64,000 nt of DNA, from positions 14,178,463 through 14,242,462 of the forward strand of contig CM064868.1 in assembly GCA_032719365.1 (NCBI GenBank), written 5' to 3'. The position numbers were made by a program, and so were the translations under genes. Shown here piece by piece: positions 57,368 through 64,000 of the stretch. Source of the stretch: Prinsepia uniflora (taxonomy: Eukaryota > Streptophyta > Magnoliopsida > Rosales > Rosaceae). Numbering within the stretch: the first letter of the stretch is position 1; each line of letters opens with the position of its first letter. Under the pieces are notes generated by a model. The model was not told the DNA's origin, did no database searches, and saw only the letters and a list, made by a program, of their open reading frames with translations.

Positions 57368-57931
57368 TGTGTGCACTGGTATGACTTGGCAGTGTTTGTT
57401 ATTGCCAACTCGAGGAGACAGGTGTCATAGCAAGAGAAAAGAGTACAAGTCAGCAAATGAGTGAGGTGGATTCAGTTAGTGAGTGAGTGACGTGGTTGTG
57501 TGATGCTGAAGCTAAGGGAGTGTCACTATCATATGTAACTGTCATGCTGTGTGTGTGAGAGTGAGAGAATGTGTGAGTGAGGGTGAATATATGAATTGTA
57601 ATCGTCCTACACAAAACTAATGAGAATTGAAGTGGTACAGTGAGAATCAGAGAGATTCTGATCACTGTGATACCAAGAACAATCCATTCACATTCATCTT
57701 GCATTTTATCAAACACATAGAGTGCATCCTGCAATTCTGTGAATTTGTACAGAATTGCTTGATCGATTAAAACCAGAATTCAGAGAGGAAGAGAGTAATC
57801 TATCCTAAACACAAACGAGCTAATCTCGTGTTCAATTCAGCTAGAGAATAAGGCAAGAAGCAAACCTGGAAACCAATGAAACAGTGCACTCGATGAACCT
57901 TGATCGACTTCTCTGCTTTTGAAATCCAATA
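57355..57931 (+). repeat. 3' LTR of Copia element
   Basis: 577 bp, same length as the 5' LTR, with about 8 substitutions. Followed by GGTCC of the host BBE gene. Confidence 0.93.
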
Positions 57932-58993
57932 GGTCCCAACTGGATAGTTAGCCCAAAAAACAGTAGATTCTATCCAACTCATCTCGAAAAGGTCTTTTTC
58001 TTGTAACCCTAATTCAGGGAAACTTTCATTTATCAATGCTACAAGTTTATCACTTTGTCCCAAAAAATGGCCCATGAATGATACTTCCACACTCTTCTTT
58101 CCAGTGGTATTTTTCTTCACTTTCGTGGTTGCTCTGATGAAAATCTCTTGAGGCAGCTTCGGCGCAGCGTATTGCCACTTATAAAAGATATCCGTGCCAC
58201 TTTGTTCTTGGGTTCTTATGACGTTGAACACAGTCACTTTGGCCGGAACCCTAACCAGCTTGATCTTCCATGAAAGAATGACTCCAAAGCTAGAACCGCC
58301 GCCTCCCCTAATGGCCCAAAAAAGATCTTCTCCCATCAATTTCCTATCCATAATCGTGCCATTAACGTTTACTAGTGTGGCATCCTCCATGTTATCCACC
58401 GTGAGGCCATATTTTATCATCATGTACCCGAATCCTCCACCGCTAAAGTGACCACCAGCTCCAACAGTTGCACAAGCTCCAGCTGGAAACCCATGGACTT
58501 TACTTTTCTTTCCAATTTCATAATAAAGCTCACCAAGAGTAGCCCCGGACTGAACCCAAGCACTCTCGTCCGTGACATTAATTTCAATGGACCGAAGATT
58601 AAACATGTCAAGAATGAGAAAAGGGACATCTGACACGTAAGATAGGCCCTCATAATCATGGCCACCACTTCGGATTCTGATTTGCAAACCATGTTGTTTT
58701 GCACAAATCACAGTTGCTTGGACATGGGACTCGTGCTCGGCTGCTACAATAGCCAAAGGTTTGGGAGTTGTAGGGGTTGAGAATCTCTTGTTTCCTATGT
58801 TTCCTAGCAAAATTGATTGATATGAAGCATTTTGTTGGGAGTAAAAGGCTTCAAAGATCGGGTAGGTGGGATTAGATTGATTTTGGAGGCATTCGAGGAA
58901 GTCATCGAGTGATGAATCTGAGGTTGTCGGCGATATTGAGAGTGAAAGGAGACAGAGAGCGACGAGTATCAGAGGAGAGCAAGGTTCCTTCAT

Positions 58994-60367
58994 TGGTTTC
59001 GCCAGATAGAGATCTTAATTCGTCGATAATATTCTAGACTAAATTTATGATCCTCCTAACATCACTCTGATAAAAATTAATGTTAGGGCATTAATCAACT
59101 TCTTCGTGGTACAGTGCATCCAACATATTCGGATTTTATGGTAATACTAAAACATTTTTGTTATGTATAGGTACATTGCATCCTGATGGATTGTGATTCT
59201 GTGAAATGAATCAAAATTAACTTCCATATGCAAAATATCATAATTAACAATTGGAAAATATCATAATTTGCATATGGAATTAGACTTGGGTTGATTTCTT
59301 TCCAATTTTGGCTCATTTTGACTTGGAAAATCGTTGCGATAGAGAATGATGGTAGGATATGCTAGTGTTCGGAGTACATCTAATAATCAGGGATGGATCC
59401 TTGCTTTGAGATGGGAGGGCTATAGCCCTTTCCACTTAAACTATCATTCAGGATTTTGAGTTTAGCCCAATTTATCTAGTCCAGCCTAAATTAATTAACC
59501 TACCACACTTCAGTTTTTTTTTTTTTTAAATCTCAAAGACTCAAACGCACACACTTGAGAGATAAAAGAAAGTTGCCAAGAGAGGAGAGGACGTGCAGCA
59601 GTCACACACCGTTTCAGTCTTTCTTCTTCCTTTTCTTCACCTTCAAATCTCACAAATCACAATTTTCTTTTTCAACTCAATTCTTTTTTCTTCAAGACTT
59701 TATTGGGCTTCTTCATTTTCAAATATTCAAAGCATATGGTATTATTCTCTAATATTATCTTTAAACATAAATTAAATATGGGATTTTAGTTTTGAGAATT
59801 TGAGGATTAGAGATTTCTTTTGAGTTTTAATAAATTGAAACTTTGAATGTTGAAATTGGGGCTTTTATAGAAGTAATTGAGTCAAGACTATGACTATTAG
59901 AATTGCATTCACATACTACTTGCAATTGTGAGAAGTAATGTGAGTAAATGCTCATATGAAATTTGGGTTGATAAATTTTGTTTATATGAAATTGTATTTG
60001 CATTTGAATTACATATTTAAATATGGATTTCGTTATAATTTTTTTTTTCTCATTAACTATGTATATCTTTTATATTTATTGATGAAATTCATTTACCGGC
60101 GAGTTTGTTTTATATCTTAGTAAGGTAAATTTAGTCCATCTAAAAATTGGACTTAGGAGCCATACATGCTAATAACTATTCGTGTGTTTGAATTTTGATG
60201 GTTTGCATTCAAAAAGCGTGGTAACTTGCAGCAGATAATTATTAGGTATGTATTCACATATTGAAAGAAAGAAAGAAAGAAATCATATGTATGCTCTCGA
60301 TGATGAACTTCAAATATTGTACTAGTTATATATCTTTCACCGTCTTGTTGTAAATAACATTAAGGGG
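58994..60367. other. Intergenic DNA upstream of the split BBE locus
   Basis: AT-rich sequence with a weak TATA-like CATAAATTTAG on minus (about 59041-59052), an inverted repeat (59222-59279), T runs (59513-59526, 60038-60050) and a GAAA microsatellite (about 60264-60281). Small ORFs at 59555-59775 are Phe/Ser-rich low-complexity readings. No gene is supported. Confidence 0.5.
59222..59279. repeat. 13-bp inverted repeat with internal direct repeat
   Basis: Arms TTCCATATGCAAA (59222-59234) and TTTGCATATGGAA (59267-59279); AAAATATCATAATT occurs twice between and inside them. Confidence 0.85.
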
Positions 60368-62131
60368 TGTGTCTATTTATGTAAATGGGTACGAGGGGTA
60401 GATAGGTAATTGTACTTATATATTAACTCTATCCTTATATAAGTGGGTTAATTAGTTTTGTATTAATTATTCTCATTATTCTGAAAGAACATATTATTAG
60501 ATACAGAGAACGTTTCTTCTCTCAACCTTCTTCTCTGCAAATGTCCTCTACCAAGTTACCTTCACAACCCGTTATCAGCGCGATCGTTTCCAAATCGGTG
60601 ATTGTTCAAGAGAAGGATAAATCCAATCAAGTAGGTTTTCTAAATCCATTTTTTTTATTAAATCCAAAACCCTAGAATTCATGTTCATAGTTTTTTATTA
60701 TTGGAATCAATTCTGAGAATCAATAATTTGAATCTCTTTAATTTCATGAATTATTGATAATTAGTGTGTGATAATGATTGTGAATTAATAGTTGGTAATT
60801 GAAAAAAAATTCATAGTTGGCCGTACACTTCTAAGATTACTGATTATTGTTGGATCAATGAACTTATAAGTCGATAATCGTTCCTTCAAAATTAAATTAA
60901 ATTTATTATTAAATTCCAAACACTAGAAGCATGTAATTTCTAGGATTATTTGATTATTTTGATAATTGATGAATTGATGATAGGAGAACATGACTTTGAT
61001 TGCATGATGATGATTATATGTAGTTGATAGATTAATTTGATGTTGCATGATTGGCCATTGATATGATGATTGCATTCTATGAATTATTGAGGGCATTGTC
61101 CTTGCCGCACCCATACAGAAAAAAAAAATATTCACGGCTGCAAACCCTAGGCTACCCGAAATGCCCTGAGCCTATAAGGCCCGAAAAAGAAAAGCAAAAA
61201 AAGAACAGATATCAGGCCCTGAAGGCCCTGCCGAAAAAAAAATAGCAGGCCCGGCAGACTGCAGCCCAGTCGAATCCCAAGCCCAGACGGCTCGGCTCAG
61301 AAGGGCTCACTGCAGGCCTAGAGCCATTTGAGCAGCTCGGCTTGGCCCGCCCAGAAGTAGCTCGGCTTGGCCTAGGCAGCTCAACTCGGCTCCGACAAAA
61401 AAAAAACAGAATCTTCATTTGCACTCCTCGGGCCTAAAACATATACTCTTGCATGCCTGAAGCAATGCAATACCCCTAAATCAAGGACCAAAATAGAATT
61501 TATTTACACCATCTTTGCATATTGTATATTGTTTACTTGTTTGTTTGTTTATTTCATTGTTTACATGTTATTTATAAATATAATAGACTACTTGTACATA
61601 CAAGGAACTTGAAGTTTCCTTCATTGATGTCCTGGATTATCATACCATGTTATAGAACTTGCAGTTCTCATTAGTTGCTTAGGGATGTGTTTTTTCCCAA
61701 AGCACTAATTCTATTCATTAATCTTTGTAGAGCATGGCACATCTCAACAAACTGGATTTTAACGAACTAGAACTTTCCGGAAGAAACTACTACCAGTGGA
61801 CTAAAGATGTGAAGCTTCATCTCACTGCAAAGAGAATCTGGTCAACCATCCAGGAAGATAATGTGGCTTCTGAGCATCAGAAGGCGGACGCTATGATCCT
61901 CATTTGGAGGCATATGGATCACGCACTGCAGCTGAATGCCTGGATCAAGAGGACCCGAGAGCTTTGTGGGTTTCATTGGCTAATCGTTTCAATCACCAGA
62001 AAGACATATTCTTACCTGAAGCAAGACATGACTGGCATAACATTCGTTTCTAGGATTTTAAATCCGTAAAAGAATATAATTCTGAGATATGTCGTATCTG
62101 GTCTCTTCTCAATTATTGTGGGGAGGAGCTC
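60368..62131 (+). mobile_element. Copia element 5' part, cut by a Ty3/gypsy LTR
   Basis: A short LTR-like segment (about 60368-60566, TGTGTCTATTT to CCTTCACA) is followed by ACCCGTTATCAGCGCGATC, a primer-site-like string seen next to Copia LTRs of this type. An untranslated leader with a GC-rich stretch (61230-61400) precedes a gag start at 61734. The element is interrupted at 62131 by the LTR below; the rest lies outside the window if it exists. Confidence 0.65.
61734..62126 (+). pseudogene. Copia gag fragment
   Basis: MAHLNKLDFNELELSGRNYY, QWTKDVKLHLTAKRIWSTI and ADAMILIWRHMDHALQ match the N-terminus of a common plant Copia gag. After a deletion and frame change near 61965 it continues ANRFNHQKDIFLPEARHDWH and, after a stop near 62022, FKSVKEYNSEICRIWSLLNY, ending at CGEEL where the next LTR begins. 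Not functional. Confidence 0.8.
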
Positions 62132-64000
62132 TGTAACACCCCGGAAATTCGAGGATTTTAATATTGTAATTTAATGTATGAATTGACGTTTTTACCCCTA
62201 TGAATGGTATTGCCAAATTGTTGACTTTTTTATTAGAGGGTAAAATGGACTTTGACCAATGACCGTGACGTAGTTTGGGACGTCACGAGTCCGTAGACGG
62301 GTGGCACGTCCAATTCGGACGATCAGGGAAAAAGTTATGACTATCGGAAGTTCAAGGGCATTACCGTAATTTGGACGATTGGGGCGAAAATGTTGACATT
62401 TCGTTTGGCAACTAATTTTCACATGACTCAAGAACCGTTAGGTAGGTCTCGATTCCTGAGTCCGTAGACAGGCGGCACGCCAAAATCGGACTTCGTATGG
62501 CTGAGTTACGGGTCTAGAAAGTGAAGTGCATTTTGGTAATTATTGAACCATGGGCAATTCGGTCATTTTACCCCTGGTTATTGTAGCAACTGCGGGGGAA
62601 CATGGGCGGCACCAACATGTGCGGTGGTTCTGAGTGCCCATTTGTTTAATCAGTGTGTGAGTTGGAAAGTTGGAATTTGTTTAAGCCCTATAGGCATCAG
62701 CACATGGCTGGATTCATCCAGCAAAGCCACCATTTTTAATTTCAAGATTCGAACCTTTGCGGGAAACATTCTTCTGTGGACAGTGAGGTTTCCACGAGCT
62801 GTTGGGTGGCACAGATAGTTTAAACTGAGTGGAATTTGAGTGAGCTTCACTCTGCTGTTGAAGAAACTGAGAATTGGAGAGGAAAACCAGAGAAACCATT
62901 TCGGGGAAAATTGGAGGGAAAATCGGGTTTTGATTTCTGGTGATTGTTGGACCAAACCAAAGCCTGGTTTAGTCTTCTGGGAGTATTTGGAACTCATCCA
63001 TATCAAAATCGAAGGCCATCAGCCACGGGTGAGCTGGGACGGTAACTGCAGTGTTCAGAGAAATTTCAGTGGATCGGGCAACTACTTCCAGGTGAGTGTT
63101 GGTTCAATTGATCGTTCATTTTAGTTCGTTTTGATCCTATTATGCTTCCTGTGAAGTTAATTGGAGATTGAGTTAGAAACTAGGAAGTTCTGGTGATTGA
63201 CCCGTTTGGTTGATCACGGGTCAATGGGTCGATTGGGGACTTGTCGAGGCTGATTAATGTCTCAGAACCTAAATTGGATAGTTAATGAACATATTAGGAT
63301 CAAATACGAGTGAAATCAAGTGGAAATTGAGGGTTAATTAACCGGGTCAAGCCGCATGTGGCAGGCCCGTATTACAGACAAACGGGTGAAGGTGGTGACA
63401 CTGTAGCTACAGTGTCAGGCGCGTGACTTTCACGCGCGCCACTTTCAGCGGAGCGTGAGGGCGCGTTGGACCTTATCTCTGATCACGATCAACATGACTT
63501 TTGATCCTTTCATCATTCTGAACATTTTTTGGTGAATTAACCATGTTGATCTGAGATAGTTTTGATGGGTCAGTTTAGGGCCGGTTGTCTCGGGAAACGT
63601 GTTGGACGGTTTCCCCGAGCCGGTTTATATTTCGGACTTTTTGGATAAATGTTTAAGACTTGTAGTGACCCTTACGTGTGATTTGGACTGACAGGAATTG
63701 TACGATAATCCCGGTACAAGTTCGTACGCGCAGGTTCACTGCGGGATCGTACTGTGAGTGGACCCGATTTCATTAAACCCTTGCATGCTTAAATGTTTTC
63801 TGATTTACTTACATATTCACATGCTGGAATCATGAAACGGTTTTGATGATATTGAAATTATGGTTATGGCACGTTTCACGGTATTTGGGTTTGAGACCTG
63901 TTTGATGAAACTTAAAGATTGGTTTGGATTTTATCTACGTATATATGTTTTGCATGTGGATATCAATAAAATGTATTTGGTACTGCACTGTATAGATCCG
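62132..64000 (+). repeat. Ty3/gypsy LTR, runs off the window end
   Basis: Starts TGTAACACCCCGGAAATTC. It carries two copies of the core motif (CCGTAGACGGGTGGCACGTC at about 62291 and CCGTAGACAGGCGGCACGCC at about 62463), a GC-rich block (GCGCGTGACTTTCACGCGCG, about 63419) and an AGTGACCCTTACGTGTGATTTGGAC string also seen in the other LTRs. The first part matches the reverse solo LTR at 21697-24449. Whether it is a solo LTR or the 5' LTR of an element cannot be told. The left flank is AGCTC. Confidence 0.85.

Larger units (their letters stand above)
52534..57931 (+). mobile_element. Young Copia element inside a BBE-like gene
   Basis: A complete 5398-bp Ty1/copia element with 577-bp LTRs (52534-53110 and 57355-57931) and a perfect 5-bp duplication GGTCC (52529-52533 and 57932-57936). 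The LTRs start TGTTGG and end CCAATA, a non-canonical TG...TA. About 8 differences between them (hand count, about 1.4%) suggest insertion around half a million years ago at 1.3e-8 per site per year. The single polyprotein frame has two nonsense codons but no frameshift. Confidence 0.95.
51997..58993 (-). pseudogene. BBE-like gene split by a Copia element
   Basis: The N-terminal two thirds lie at 57937-58993 and the C-terminal third at 51997-52533; the 5398-bp Copia element sits between them and duplicated GGTCC. The first part has a signal peptide (PLILVALCLLSLSIS), predicted FAD-linking His112 (RSGGHDYEG) and Cys174 in AGACATVGAGG (the usual CPTVG is CATVG here) and runs to FWANYPVGT. The second part continues with LEVLLNRTNGPPPLLFKVKSD, then a frameshift at about 52410 after SIWKM, LNPYGGRMSEI, a nonsense TAG at about 52223 (SRKL-stop-KEMTPF), NYRDLDVGANA and FFKHEQSIPTTS. 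So there are two lesions besides the insertion. A short N-terminal protein ending in LTR sequence could still be translated. Confidence 0.95.

Noticed and set aside
62543..63124. ORFs of 91, 94 and 118 codons
   Set aside because: Within LTR sequence, overlapping on both strands, no recognisable domain.

Overview
The window looks like a piece of a eudicot plant chromosome. Two kinds of DNA fill it. One is a tandem family of intronless berberine-bridge-enzyme-like (BBE-like) FAD oxidase genes. The other is thick, repeatedly nested LTR retrotransposon DNA. No bacterial operon structure, CRISPR array, rRNA or tRNA gene was seen. The species cannot be named from the sequence.

Gene part. Six BBE-like loci are visible. 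Three are intact minus-strand ORFs (1673-3304, 5625-7226, 8107-9681), each with a signal peptide, the FAD-linking His and Cys motifs and the C-terminal BBE domain. Three are broken: a plus-strand relic (4689-5485); a minus-strand copy cut by a LINE near its start codon and by a Copia LTR in its middle (32890-34262); and a minus-strand copy split by a 5.4 kb Copia element (51997-58993). A candidate last exon of a GPI-anchored protein gene lies at 468-562.

Transposon part 1 (10925-32889). An old Tat-like Ty3/gypsy element (gag at 10925, protease/RT at 24450, antisense ORF at 27298-27708, start of 3' LTR at 28401) was hit twice. A young Tekay-type chromovirus (11561-21411, 2642-bp LTRs, target duplication AGTAC) and a reverse-oriented solo LTR (21697-24449, duplication CAGAA) sit inside it. 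It abuts a truncated minus-strand Copia element (28461-32889) whose 5' LTR breaks the fourth BBE locus.

Transposon part 2 (35294-51545). This is a stack of at least three levels. A split outer LTR holds a complete but coding-dead Ty3/gypsy element (36464-50597, duplication CTAGA). That element carries one solo LTR in its internal region (42291-44487, duplication AGTTG) and another in its 3' LTR (46009-49022).

Transposon part 3 (52534-64000). A nearly intact Copia element (52534-57931, duplication GGTCC) splits the last BBE locus. Downstream are a Copia 5' LTR and gag relic (60368-62131) and the start of another Ty3/gypsy LTR, which runs off the window end (62132-64000).

The BBE-like genes probably encode secreted or vacuolar flavoprotein oxidases of carbohydrates, monolignols or alkaloids. 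The array shows birth-and-death evolution, with transposon insertion as a visible route to loss. The most unusual signals are an antisense ORF with its own TATA-like box in the Tat relic, a dense ACGT (bZIP-site-like) array in one solo LTR, and hairpin and core modules shared by otherwise divergent LTRs.
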